Assembly: GCA_963971285.1 (NCBI GenBank)
Contig: OZ020246.1
Coordinates: forward strand, 23,124,455-23,188,454
Reading direction: 5' to 3'
Source: Astropecten irregularis
Taxonomy: Eukaryota; Echinodermata; Asteroidea; Paxillosida; Astropectinidae
Length of the DNA stretch: 64,000 bases
The translations under genes and the position numbers were made by a program. The notes below the pieces were generated by a model that saw only the letters and a program-made list of their open reading frames with translations, was not told the origin of the DNA and made no database searches. Each line of letters starts with the position of its first letter. Position 1 is the stretch's first letter. Of the stretch, positions 8,826 to 21,451 are shown in pieces.

Positions 8826-11798
8826 AGTCAATTATCTTTGTTCGTTTGGCAGTCAGAAGCCTGAAACCACTCGCATATATCACTATATACCAAGCTAGGA
8901 TCATTTAAGATACGTGCAGCATTAACAATGCTGTAACCTGAGAAACAGTACATGAGGGATCACTCAAATAAGAGGTTACTTGGGATTTCAAGATATCTAC
9001 AAGATCAGTCTTGAGTCTTACTGGTGTCCCCCAGCAAGGGCCTCATGTGGATGGTCTTGTATTGTGTCAAAATTGGCAATTTAGTCAGCTTGGAATTCCC
9101 CCTAACAGCAACCCACCCCCACACCCTCCCCACCACCACCATTGTACAGTGTAATCACTGCTGGTTGGTCTTCTTTTTACCTCGTTGTTCCACACATACC
9201 ATGGTTCTTCACATTCCCCCTGTCAGACTCCCTTTCCCATTGTACCTCAAAATGGCAAGAATTGGTCTCTCCCACCCCCTCCTTTTCGGCGATATTAAAA
9301 GGATTACTACCGGTAGACCGTTCGGGAATTAATAGACCTACATTTCATTCCACACAGAACAAACACACTTAAATTATATGTACTCGCTTGGAAAAGGCAG
9401 TAAAATACGGGTACAAAAAACATGTGGGAACAAAATAATAGACTTATACCGAGCTATAATAAGAGACCAGGTCCAAAAACCTGAGCTAATAGGGTGTAGC
9501 TAGCTGATTAGGAGTGCCAGTTATTTTTGGTCCAGTGTGTGGAGGCACAATAGTGATGTATGCCAAAGTGCGGCTCGAGATAGTCTGTTGTTATAGGCAT
9601 TATTTTGGACAAAGCTTTAATTACTTGAAAAAATAGTGCACGGTGAATTGTTGTTGGCAGAACAGTGGCCAGGCATAGGTTAACTGTACTCAGCCATATT
9701 ATTTTCTTCATAGTGACTTTGATGTCGAAATAAGGCGGCATTGGTTTGGCACACAAAAGTCTGTTAAATTAAAAGGCTTCTAAGGAGAGCTTTTCCAAAT
9801 TCCATTCTGGACTAAGCCTGATTCAATCAGAGTTTAAGCTGTAAATTGGGGTTTAGTCGTTAAGTCTAGGAGGCAGGAGTACAGTGTGGATGACCAAGAC
9901 TCCTTGATTGATGCAACAGCATGAGAAGCTCCTGGAGTACCCAGTACGTGTGATAATTTATTGTCAGTGGAATAGCCTCAAGTCAACTATAATGAAGGCG
10001 GATTCACCCGGCCCCTCGGCCTCGATAACAAGCTCGATCTACTGCATGAGTGCTTTTTGCCACGGTAGTTTTAGGGAGGAACTATACACTGTTATACACA
10101 CACAAAAGGGAGTTGGCTTCTTTCTTCTTGTAGCCTAAACAAGAATTACCAACCACTGCCGCGTGATGAGGACGGCGAGGACGTACCATCCTGTCCGTGC
10201 TAGCATCTTCACCACAGACTTCAGGACATGAATGACTTCAAGTTCCAGGAAGACTTTCCAAACTTCCAAGTTTAGCCAGTTTTGTATGAGCCCGGCCAGC
10301 GCGGCTATAATAATGCACAGCATCAGAGCTCATGCGAAGCTCTTTCGGAGGCAAACAGTTACTAGTTAGGCCATTATACTTTTTATAGGGCTGTTTGTCG
10401 CAGCAGTCACTACCCAGAGGAGATCCCACTTTGTGGAAGAGGGCACTGGTGTTGTGTATCGACCCTTTTTAACGAGATAATTACAGTGTCTACCTGCTGT
10501 GAAGCAGGTGTTGAAGATTGCGTGACGGTCTGATTTTGTTCAATGTACATGTACTCAATCACCGTCACATTAGTTCTCTCCATACTAGTGAACTCGATCG
10601 AAGGCTTCGAAGCCCCTGGGACAGATAACCCCGCTCCGTGTGTGCGATCCAGCGGTACCAACAACTTCATGATTTCTCGAATAAAGGTAATGTATGCTGA
10701 TTGCACTGTACTTTATTTTCAACCCAGGTTTGTTACATTTTATTCAAACACGATGTCCTAGTGTGTCACCTACATTATACTGACAGTGCGCATGTAAATG
10801 GTCCACAATTATCATGAGTTGAACTTGTTTATCCTTTGGAACTCAAGTGCTTATATCCACTCAATCTAGCTTTGAAATACTGCAGATTTGCTCGGCGCAC
10901 TTCAAACAATCGGTCCTAATACATGACTGAATAAAATACCATCCACTCTGAATTTGATCTCTTGGAAATTTGCTTGGAAATCACAAGCACTCCAAATGAC
11001 ATTAGGGGTTTGCACTATTGATCCGTAGGGAAAACTCATGGACTGATCATTCCTGATAAGAGGGGGAAATGTCAATCGGATAGAACTAATAAAAAGCTGC
11101 TATCGAGGGAATACATGTTTGACTCGAGTAAGGTTATCGTATCAAATATCATTCACAGGACATCAATGAAACGCAGCACGACTAAAAAATATAAATCATA
11201 ACTCCCCCGTCTTGAAATAATGGATCAGTCCAAACTTATCAACTTTAGTTCGGGAGTAATGTGTGGCGAGATTTGCTGTAGTCCATGGACGTTAAATTCA
11301 GAGTAAACATTCTTAAATTCTTCAGCAAGCAGTTTGACCAAACAGACTGCTGTTTTAAGGATTTGTGAGTTGGGATGACGGGAACCAGCCTGTGGGCTGG
11401 TGCTGGAATGTAAATGCTCGGATCGCAATGTGATTTCAGGTTTGTGGGAAATAATGTTCGAAAATTTGGCGGTGTTGACTTTGTTGATCATGTTGCGGCT
11501 CCTGCCTGGTGGTAGGCCTACTCGTGGTTAGTTGGTGCTTTGGGGCAATCACTTAGAGTTGGCCCAGCTTCTGACGCGTGCTGTCATGCAGTCACCTACC
11601 GTACATTTTGAGCTGCTCCTGGTGCATTAACAACTACTGGAGTGGATTGTCGTTGGATTATCACGGACGAAAGGTAGGTCTGCTGTATATTTCCGTTCTG
11701 TACTTCTGTGGTTTAAAAACTAGCTTTATAGCTCCATGATCGATTATAGGGTGGTCAGGATTATTCAGTTAAAGATTTGACAGTGCCACTGTTCCTCT
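8826..11798. other. Non-coding interval, nothing recognised
   Basis: About 3 kb without a supportable gene. Open frames are short, overlap on both strands and lack family signatures. One frame at 10543-10690 has a hydrophobic start and a GTAATG donor-like end, but nothing else supports an exon. Confidence 0.5.
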
Positions 11799-11806
11799 GT
11801 TATAGC

Positions 11807-11831
11807 ATGGAGGTATAAAAAGACCTCCATG
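11807..11831. mobile_element. 25-bp micro-palindrome ATGGAGG...CCTCCATG with 8-bp TSD
   Basis: The arms ATGGAGGT and ACCTCCATG enclose a short A-rich loop. The eight bases on the left, GTTATAGC, and on the right, GTTATAGT, match at seven of eight positions, as expected of a target-site duplication. Other copies lie at 22.8, 29.5 and 44.3 kb. Confidence 0.65.
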
Positions 11832-12159
11832 GTTATAGTGCTAGTGTACTTAAAAATACACATTACATCATGCATGTACATGTATGCCCTACGCATCGAT
11901 TATGTAGTATTTGGTGAAGATTGAAGTTTCTTTGAATCATGGAGGTATAAAAAAGGATTGAATAGCCAAAGACAATTTTTTTTACTAATCAAAGGGCACT
12001 TCAAGTTGAGATAAGACTTTCACAGAAACTGAAACGTACTTGAGTAATCCATACGGAGCTCTGTTTTATAGCCCATGATAAATCATTGTACGACCATATA
12101 CTCGGAAAGCCAGCGATGTGTCCTGGATCTCTTGGCCGGAAGAGATATCCTGACGATGG

Positions 12160-12530
12160 CGATTGAAACAAGTAATTGTTGCCGGGGACAACGGGATCAC
12201 ATTGACCAGGGCAGCGATTAGAATTTATCATCGTCAAGGGCCGGTCCGGGAGTCCCAAGATATTTATGACCAGTGCACTAAGGCAATGACCATGAGTACC
12301 TTGACACAGGGATCGAGGTACACGATAAGAGCACCACAGGGGCAAAATCCAGGGTTACCATTTGGAAGGACCAGGTGAACGACTCGCGGATGTCTAGTGG
12401 CTCATCAGGGACAGCAATTAGGCAGTGATCATGACCATTAGCGCTAGGCCACTTGGCCAGGGACAACAAGATGTACCGATTAAGGCATTTGACCAAAGCA
12501 ACAGCAGCATCAAGGCAGTCACGATAATTT
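12160..12530. repeat. Degenerate copy of the GGCAATGACC minisatellite
   Basis: Words such as AAGGCAATGACCATGAG, CACCACAGGGGC and AGGCAGTGATCATGACC recur at loose spacing. They resemble the 21-bp unit of the large arrays at 57.5 and 61.7-63.6 kb. The array is heavily decayed here. Confidence 0.45.
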
Positions 12531-12739
12531 CTACCTCCATGGTTCGACCATGGTGGTTCTTCCCTTGACGGAGGGCACCATGTATAATGCAGTGTCTGAG
12601 TCTGTTCCTATGATCCAAGCATAGAGGAAGGAAACAGAAATCCAAGGTACTACAATACGATCGGTTTCAGTTCAATTTCATCCCCTCAGTGCATGAAGTT
12701 TGGAGTCCCGCACTGGTTGTGTCCCTTTATGCTTCATTC

Positions 12740-12769
12740 ATGGAGGTTCCTTCCTATAATTCCTCCATG
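12740..12769. repeat. 30-bp micro-palindrome without clear TSD
   Basis: It begins ATGGAGG and ends CCTCCATG like the other small palindromes, with an irregular loop. The flanking octamers match at only about four of eight positions, so the duplication is lost or never existed. Confidence 0.5.
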
Positions 12770-14690
12770 CTCCAGCTAGCACTTGTAACATCCAGCTCGA
12801 TCGGTGCATTAATGCATGTCAATTATGTTTGGATGTTATTTAATAATTATAATTGAAGCTGGCGCTTTGAAAAAAAAAAGCGGAGTCAGTCAAGCTTTGC
12901 CAGCCCACGTAATTCTCCCAACTGGATCTGCCAGTCATTCGAAATAAAAGCTATTTTCATTTTCGGAGGCAACATGTGGGACAAGGGAACAACTGGCCTT
13001 GCAGCGTGACTGCGTATGGCATTATATGCCGTTTCCTGTCGTTTGGGCTCGTTTCCGGTGAGTTGCTGCTGATGATGATGATGTTGATGTCTCAACAAAG
13101 CTTGCTGCCAAGGACGCCCATCAATTTGCCGGTTATAATCATTTATTAGAGCTTGATGATTGCATAACAGCTAGACCGTGCATTTTGTCACAACTCGCAG
13201 CTGCCTAGGCATTTATTGTTGGCCCAGGAAGTGCTTTGTACATATTACAATGGAGGAATCGAGGTATATCAGTTGATGATAAGAGAATCGAGTTTTGATG
13301 GATAGTTTTGAACCGGACGTGTATACCACGCACGGACACACGCTATCAAAATCGGTTATGACTTATGACATTATTTGCACGCAACTGGCGCACGTGCTAT
13401 GGATTATATTATTGAAAGCTGGTTTTGCCATAAGAGTATGCTCCGTGGGATGAAACATAAAATAGCTGCCTGTTGGTTGCGCTGTATGGACTTTTAAGGC
13501 CTATGTACATTGCATTTAGGCGCTTGAGTAGCTTTTGCAACCATACCGTCCATATTCGCATCTTCATTGCTAGCAATTTGTCGTCCGATTCGGGAGTGAA
13601 GCATTGTGATAACGTGGGTGAGTACTAAACTGACGATAATTTGTACTATACGAAATTCAATATCGATGCCAGCCACAACTATTTTGACCGATACCGCGCG
13701 GTTTTGACAGCTCCACCAAAGAGCTATAGGGCTCCCCTCAATGTCACTATAATGTACTTTCCGAAATCTGGCGTTTGGAGTAACTTCCTCCGGTGATTTT
13801 TATAAGGAAAATTCAGATTTCCCGTTGACTCACCGCACCGCGTGAGATAAAAGCAACACAAGCTCGTTCGTACGTGTTAACAGCTCCCTTTGGCACCAAA
13901 ATACTTCATACTTGAGTTAAAACATTATGTGGTGTTGTCGGGGATTGTTAGCTATAGGCCCCTACTTGCTGACTTTGTTGAAATGTTTAGAAAGTTTGGA
14001 AACTGATTACTGAAACTCGTACAAAATTACAAAATTAGCTTTTTATCACTCAAAATTGTAATTATTTGCTGCCGTGAATGTCATATTACATCTTGATCTC
14101 GTTTGGCACTCGAATGCGATGAGATTCAGTCCGAATCCTCGTAATACCATAATAATCCGGGTCAAACGTCATTCTCGATGGTGGTGGGCTGCTATATATT
14201 TGCATTCACCAAGTTCGAGTGTTTTGACATGATTATTCTTCGCAGGAAATGTGCAGTTTGGTTTGGGTCGGTTTACAATGATTATGTATACGCGTCCTTT
14301 GAAAAGGTATTATGACTGAGCATTATATTAATTTTTGACAAGCAGGCAAACAAGACAGGTAAACAGAAAGTCAGACACCCCTACCAAACAAATTGACAAA
14401 CTCGTTGACGTGTACAATAATCAGGCCTATGTGGTTGTTTGTATTTTACACAAAAGCTGCTAAAAATCTGATTTATAAGGCATTTCTTCCCTTACATGTC
14501 TTCCTGCGTGTAGTCAAAAATATAGCTAGGCCCCCTATTCATTTTCTTTGATTTTTTTTCTTCGTATGGCTTGCAGTTTTTTGTGAATGTTTGCTTTTCC
14601 TGCCATCCCTTTATTGCATATTATAATTTAGGTCTATACAGGATGACAATGGGCCTATTTGATTTTACGGTATTTCAATGTGATTTTAAA
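12770..14690. other. Non-coding interval, nothing recognised
   Basis: No supportable exon. A GAT-rich microsatellite stretch occurs near 13070-13085. Confidence 0.5.
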
Positions 14691-14835
14691 CCACAATGGG
14701 CGTGGTGTCCTGATGAGGACTAAAGCAGACTAGTCGAAACGTTGAGACCTAATTGCGAGAAGTGCGAACGAGAATTGCGGAAGAACGAACGATTATTTCC
14801 GCAAACCGACCCACACACCATGTGAATGGAAGTTA
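14691..14835 (+). mobile_element. Penelope-like-element relic with hammerhead-like motif
   Basis: At 14710-14739 a CTGATGA box, a 5-bp stem (GACTA with TAGTC, loop of eight) and GAAAC stand in the order of a hammerhead ribozyme core. GTTGAGACC and a purine-rich tail with GCGAGAAGTGCGAACGA follow. One unpaired G separates the CTGATGA box from the stem, so the core is imperfect. A related but more mutated copy is at 36.75 kb. Hammerhead motifs are known from Penelope-like retroelements; assignment to that group is inference. Confidence 0.45.
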
Positions 14836-15305
14836 ATGCAGCGTTGATAACTTGATATCTTCTCCATTTGCACTGAATGAAGCTTTTGAATCAAAATTCA
14901 TGTCCTCACTACGATTGTAATATTCCTTATTGATATTATCGTCGGTGATTGTATTGCAAATTACTGTGTCAAACCATGGAGGTATAAACTGTCCTGATGC
15001 ATATCTTTGACAGGGTTCCCTAAATTATGGTGGAATGAATGAAATACCATGCAGTGAAAGAGGGAATGACATAAAAAGGTTTTAAGTCCCCAGTGCACCT
15101 TCTACATCATGAGATATGGGCCTACATGCATATACCAGCGGTAAAGGGACATGTCACGGTACATGGATTTCAGTTTTCACTCCACCCATCAGTCATCGTC
15201 GGATGCCTTTTGCTCTCTACTCAAATTCTTCAAGACTGAGGTTCTATGCCAACTATGTCATCACCAGTTTGTTTGCGACGGGCATTAATCAAATCATAAT
15301 GGGAC

Positions 15306-15691
15306 TTAAAGATAGTATATCCATAGAGCTAGGAATCATACTTTGGTAAGACACCAAAACAGAAATGTTCACAGATTTACGTATAACTTACATGGTATGA
15401 AGATGGTGGTGGTAGAAACCTACCGTTAAAATTGTTCCGCCTGAAATGGTGTATTTATTCAGAAATTAGTAAAACAACGACCGAAAATCTTTTTGATCTT
15501 TTAAAAGATCAAAAATAAAAGAGAAAAGTCTTAAGAATTACTGTGGCCGTTTTTCACGATTTTCTCAAAAAGTGCATGGGCACCGTATGGGACTGAAATT
15601 TTCACACTGGCTGTGACTGTATCTTCCTTGATATTTTTGCCCATGAATCTGTACTTCTTTGACAAAAACCAAAGTATGATATTACCTTTAA
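15306..15691 (+). mobile_element. TTAA-flanked MITE, copy 3
   Basis: Plus-orientation copy closely matching the one at 2.7 kb. The left end (TTAAAGATAGTAT) carries a small insertion before ATCATACTTTGGT; the right end ATTACCTTTAA is intact. The central GATCTTTTAAAAGATC palindrome is conserved. Confidence 0.75.
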
Positions 15692-16488
15692 TAACCTTTT
15701 AAATTTCACTGTTGGTATACGAGTACCGGTATGCGCATTTCTGAGAAGGAGGCATTGTAAATGGCATTGGGTAGTTGATGTGTTTGGGACTGAATTTGTC
15801 CTGCCGTAAATGTGTGATTTATGACGTCCTGTTGACGTTGGTTTATTTTTGTATAAATTCGATCGAACTAAAAAAAATACGCCTCTGTTTGTGTTGATAT
15901 ACTGGCTTGTCACATATAGGTGAGCACGCACGGGATCAAAACATCATCGTTTAGCGTCGCCGTGTTAAACTTCACTTTTCTTACTAGAAACATAGGCCTT
16001 GGCCTAATTGTATTTCCCTCTGAAATTCTGTCGTCACTTTTCGCAAAACTGCATTCGAATTTCGAAAACCGAAAAAGAAGCAAATCAGCTGAAATTGATT
16101 GCTGCAATTGGAAGTAATAAACACACAATTATAGGAATGTGCACAAAGTCACGTACAGATACAAACCGCCTTTGTGCAAAAACATGAACATAGGATTATG
16201 ATGAAATTTGTCACAGGTTCGTTTTTATGTGTAAGTGAAAACCGGATGGTTGGATCACTTGGAAGTGGGAAGAGCGCTGTCCTCTAAATAAGCAACCGGC
16301 GACCAACGCAATTGATACATGATTGGTAAAAGTCACAGAACAGCACTCACACTCCAGCATGTAAGGGGACCTACATGAAATGATAAAACTGTGGAAATTT
16401 GAGCTCAATCTGACTTCTGAATCTAAAATAGCGAAAACCTATTTTTCTTTTAAAACATAAAGAATTGTTTTGATAATATACCCCGAGA

Positions 16489-16665
16489 GATCAAAACTGT
16501 TATCGGTCTTTGTTTCACTAATTCTGGATAAAAGATACAGCATTTCAGGCGGAAATATTTTAACGGTATGCTAGTACCATCTTCATAATATATCCTGAAA
16601 GTTATAGGCCTGGACATTTCTGTTTGGTTATGTTACCAATACCATAATGCTGTATATACTTTTAA
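16489..16665 (-). mobile_element. TTAA MITE, partial copy
   Basis: About half of an inverted copy, from near the central palindrome to the TTAA end. It retains TTCTGGATAAA and CATTTCAGGCGGAAA with many differences. Confidence 0.55.
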
Positions 16666-17309
16666 GGGGGAAATGTGTCGCTATACGATCTTGTGTAAAT
16701 AAAACGTTCCTAATGTGCGTGCAAATAGCGGCACTAATTCCACAGCCATCACCATGGTAAAGTGTGGTTTCAAACGAATCGGTTGATCCAAACACCTTCC
16801 TCCTCCATGATCCATAATAATCATCCCCAGGGTCTATCATAGTATTTTATCTGGGATTCTGCGTCCCCATTGGGTCACCCTTCTGACCTTTAAACCTAAG
16901 AAAATGTCTGTGGAATGCTGTCGCTGAGCTGAATTCCAAGGGGTGAAACCCATCGGCTTCGTGATGGTCCGGGGGTGTTGACAATGTGGAAACAGTTGTT
17001 AACATTTTGAACTTGTTCATTACGAGGTGTGTGTTCCGTGACTGTGTACAGCTACATGGAGTGAGATACGAGCTGTGTGGGTTGATTGAACCGGTGTCGA
17101 CCCACGACTCAACATGATCATGTTCACTACCACGGAGCTCCATGGTTCATTGCTGTAGTGATCGAATTATAGTTGATATCTTTTGACATGATTCGATGAT
17201 TGAATATGGATAAGTGTTGCCATTTTCGGTTGCGCATCTAGTTTCCTTTTCCCACGTACTATTGCCTCACTGTGGAACGCCCAATGCATCATTATTGGCT
17301 ATGACCTGT

Positions 17310-17564
17310 GGGGCCAATTTCATAAAGCTGTTAAGCACACAAATTTGCTTAGCTCAAAAATGTCTTGCTTGCCCTATAAAATAAACCACGCCGTTAAAAG
17401 GTTAATTTGATTGATATTCATGGTCAGCGAACAGCAGCCAAAGAACAATCACAGGTGATACACAGCACAGGGACATTTGGATGTTAATTTTGTATTTATT
17501 TATTAAGATAGAAATGTCATGCTTAGCAAATTTGTGTGCTAAGCAGCGCCATGAAATTGGCTCC
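17310..17564. mobile_element. MITE family with GGGGCCAATTTCATA ends, copy 1
   Basis: The left end GGGGCCAATTTCATAAAGCT and the right end GCCATGAAATTGGCTCC are inverted. TTAAGCACACAAATTTGC near the left is mirrored by GCAAATTTGTGTGCTAAGC near the right. The interior contains GGTCAGCGAACAGCAGCC. Copies at 46.0, 52.1 and 55.6 kb. Confidence 0.65.
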
Positions 17565-19108
17565 TGTCTCGGTTTATACTCAGTGTCCACATCTTTCTCT
17601 CAACCATACACGCGGCCAAGCTTTCTCTTTCTTCCTCCTTTTGTAATTTATCTCAGCCCTCCCTTTTGACTTTTGAGTCGTCCATGTTTTGTATGCATCA
17701 GAAGAAACGGACGAGTCATTTATTTCTCTACCGCACTCGGTGAAATAAACAAGCCGTGGAGACATAACACAATTCCCACGAGGCCGGAACCAGTGATGGC
17801 ATTCTTGGAGTGTCTCCTCGGGTCAGCCTTCATCATTCACGGTGTACTGCATGAGTTATCTGAGCATAATGAGGCGATCAGAAAGTTAGCCCGTCCCAAA
17901 ATCACACGAAGCATAATGGCCTATACATGTGATGGATTGCAATTAAGACCGTAATCGTCATAAATATCTTCAAAGATAAAAAAGATGGACGTTTTCACTA
18001 ACAAGGTAATTAGGCTAATTAAGCGATAGACTGCGGTGAAACGTAGGTGTACTGTATTATAATGGTTCATCCATGTTTTAAATTTCTAATTATTTTGGCC
18101 AATTTTATATTGCCAAAATTCATTTAATTCATTAATTTAGTACAGTACATATAGGCGTATCATGACTGAGAAAGGTATGTAAACTTGATGGCATGTTGGT
18201 GCACTTCAAAAAAGCATTAGAACATTTCGAATATCTACTCGTGAATTCAAACTTGCACAGTGTACAGCTGACTCCTGCAAATTAGTATTACACTGTACAT
18301 GTACGTTACTACGTAGCAAGGAACTGTGATTAATTATGTCCACCCTATAAATAGGGATATTTAATAACAAAGTTGACAGTAAGTATAGGCCTTATTTTGA
18401 GTCGTATATGTATTACAGAATAGTACAAGTTTGCTAAGTGTATAATAATTATTCATATGAACAAATCGTGGCCCAAACCTGGTGGGGAAATTACCCTGTG
18501 CAACACCCATACTGATATGTGACTGATATTGGAGACAATTAAGTTTCTATATAGTGATTTATGACATCTAGATCTAGACAGTCATTTTGCGATATATAGG
18601 CATGATGGATTTATATGGCTTAATTACCATAACCGTGTCGTGCTGTATATACTATACATTCTGATCCAAAAATGTCAGCCCATGTTCCTGTTTATCTCCT
18701 ACATACTGCTCATTTTATGGAGCATAGCTTCCCCAGGACTCGCACGCTATTCACTAGGTCGTGGTTCACCAGGCGAAGGGTCAGACCATGTTTCCAAATG
18801 CCCCAAGGTGCAATTCATGTCACAATTTAGTAGGTGGATCCTTGCTCATGGTACTACATAAAGTTTAAAGTAATATGCCTATTTGGGTTTTTGTTAATTT
18901 TTCATTCATTTTTTTTTCTGAGGGAATAGCATTAGACCTAAATATTTAAATCCAGTATAGGCTGCTTTTTTTTTTATCAGATCATCACATAAATATATTT
19001 TCCCTCCAAATTTGGCGTTCACGTTTTGGAGAATAACAGTTGCCGTGTCTTACGTGAATTTATGAACATTCATATTGTGTTGAATTTCGGTTTTTGAAGT
19101 TGAAATCA
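17565..19108. other. Non-coding interval, nothing recognised
   Basis: AT-rich. An ORF at 17673-17954 has no recognisable domain and no splice-supported partners. Confidence 0.5.
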
Positions 19109-19267
19109 GGGGTCGATTTCACCAAATTCATCGTAACTCACTGTCAATCGTAGGACTTGTGATGTATTGCAGTCCCATAAGAAGTCGTAGGATACAATAG
19201 GTTATCCTTCGTTCGTAACTCGAGTTACGATCGATCGATCGTAGGGCTTCGGCGTGAAATCGACCCC
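19109..19267. mobile_element. 159-bp MITE with GGGGTCGATTTCAC inverted ends, copy 1
   Basis: It begins GGGGTCGATTTCACC and ends GTGAAATCGACCCC. The inner part contains CGTAACTCG and CGAGTTACGATCGATC, also inverted. A second copy lies 2.2 kb to the right. Confidence 0.7.
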
Positions 19268-21305
19268 AGATGATTTAACGAGAATGTATTCAAGATGCAG
19301 TTTTCTCGATGATGACAACATTTCAGAGGAAAACATTTCACATGGAGACTGGTATTGATACATGTATTAACTTCAGAAAATAACTTGCCTATAGTTATAC
19401 ACGGGAAACGAATTATGTTGAGGTCCAATGAGAGACTTTTGATAAGTATCTTTTTGCTATCTCTGAGCATGTGCGCGTGCGTGCGCGTGCGCTGTTGATT
19501 GAAGACCGATGCTCCAAAGTCTACCATTCTGGATCTTTTATACGAGGAGTTTGATTTCAAGTGAAGACACATGACTTTTCCCGACCAGGATCGTCCCAGA
19601 CACGGACACGCCCCACCCATGCTCCACCCACGGTCTAGATTATGTAGACCCTATGAGCTCGCTTCCTGTCATTGCAGTATACGTTCCTGACATTTTTACC
19701 ACATGAATGTGGTTTTTGTTATTTTCTAAAAATGTACCAAGCATCTCCTGGTTCTCTTGGATTCCCGGATACAGAAGGACGAATGTTGCAGTATATATAT
19801 AGCGTAGCTAGACTTGCATTGGTGTACAATGACTTTATTCTTAACCGTCACTGATATGAGAACTTTTAAGGTACCACTTAACCAGCCAGGAACGTTTTTG
19901 AGTTGTAAGCCTATAGCCTGCATTTTGGAGATTTGGAAGGAGGAATTGATAGGACTACAGGGTTGTGCCGATACATTGGTGAGTCATGTCTAGCCTCGCT
20001 CTAGGCTTAAGCGCAGTGAACCTTTAATGACCTTGGTATCCCGTTTCTGACCCCAGATCTCGTATTACATGTACTATTAACCGCACGGTGATTTCAGAAT
20101 ACAATTGCAAGGCATGCGTAGTCTTGCTTCGCCGTGAACTTAAAGGTATGGTACATCATAAAACCATTGTTGAGCTTCTGTATAAAAAGCGTACTTGTTA
20201 TACAAACTCGATCTATTAAATTATTCATCCCACTCTTCCTGTGAAGTATTTCCCTTTAATGCTATCAAAAAACTGCAGCTCCTAACACATGTCAGCTGAT
20301 TTCGATTTTGGCAACGGGAACTTAACCAATGAAAAAAAAAACGTGCACACTTTTTATATACGTAAGAATAATATGCAATTCATCTTTATATTTTAGGGAA
20401 TGTAGAAGATTATCAGGCTCTGAATTTAGCCTATTGTTAACTGGCTGCTTTAGCAGAGAACAACCAGACTTTGATTGATGCCGACTGTGGGGTACGGTGT
20501 GGAGAGTGACATCGTGGCCTCAGACATTTTGTATTTTATGTAAGATGTTCCCGCAGGGCTCCCGTAACAACAACAAACACGATTCTTTGGTCCCAGCAGG
20601 GAGTTTTTAACACTTGTCAAATTACCGAATACCGATCAATCATTATTAGCAAGTGTCGAGAAATCATAAGTACCTCGTGTTTGAGTTCTGATCCCTCTGC
20701 CCTGAGAGTTTAAATAAACCCCCGTTTGAACGCGCATAAGTTTCTGGCGTCTGTTGTCAATAATGTGAATCCATGCTTATATTATTGAGCGCTCTTTCCG
20801 ATTGCTAGAGATCTAATCTCTTGGAGACATCTTGAGGATATGTCATGAAGTTATTTTAAGGACCGTCTTTACTCTTTATCACTGATGGTGGCTGAGTTGC
20901 TCGAGTGCTAAGGTCAGACCCCCAGTGCCTAGGCCCATTTCCCCCACGTAACGCTGCGTCGGGTTGCGGTCTACAAGAAGTTCACAGCGAGCCCATAACC
21001 GTTTAGACAGAAAATGCCCCTGACTTAATCTTGATGTACAGGAACTTCAATTTGATAATATTATTAATGTAAAAAGGTAGCGTAGGTCCGCGTGGATACC
21101 TTGACTATTGGGAAAAGATGTGATCTTTGGAGCAAGAAATAACAGTGCATGGTCGACGTTTCGTCACCATGTAATTCGACCAATAGAAGTTATTCTGCAG
21201 CATTGAGCAAAGACTTGCTCTTTATGGTGTCAGTGGGCCTGAGTCTGGTAAGTCCTAAAGGCTACTTGTACTTTCTTAATGGGTTTTTATTTTCTTCTGC
21301 GACCT
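19268..21305. other. Non-coding interval with a possible decayed tRNA-like head
   Basis: No supportable gene. Around 20885-20940 the words GGTGGCTGAGTTGCTCGAG and CTAAGG recall a Leu/Ser-type tRNA A-box region and could be a decayed SINE head; the B box is not clear. Confidence 0.3.
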
Positions 21306-21451
21306 GGGGTCGATTTCACCAAACTCTTCGTAACTTACTATCAGTCGTATAGGACTTTTGATGCATTGAAGCCCTACATGAGACAGGCCCGCTACGATGG
21401 GTTATCCTTCGTAACGCGAGTTACGATCGATCGCTTCGTGAAATCGACCCC
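21306..21451. mobile_element. 146-bp MITE with GGGGTCGATTTCAC inverted ends, copy 2
   Basis: Same terminal and inner sequence as the copy at 19.1 kb, including GGTTATCCTTCGTAACGCG and ACGATCGATCG, with small insertions and deletions in the middle. Confidence 0.7.
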
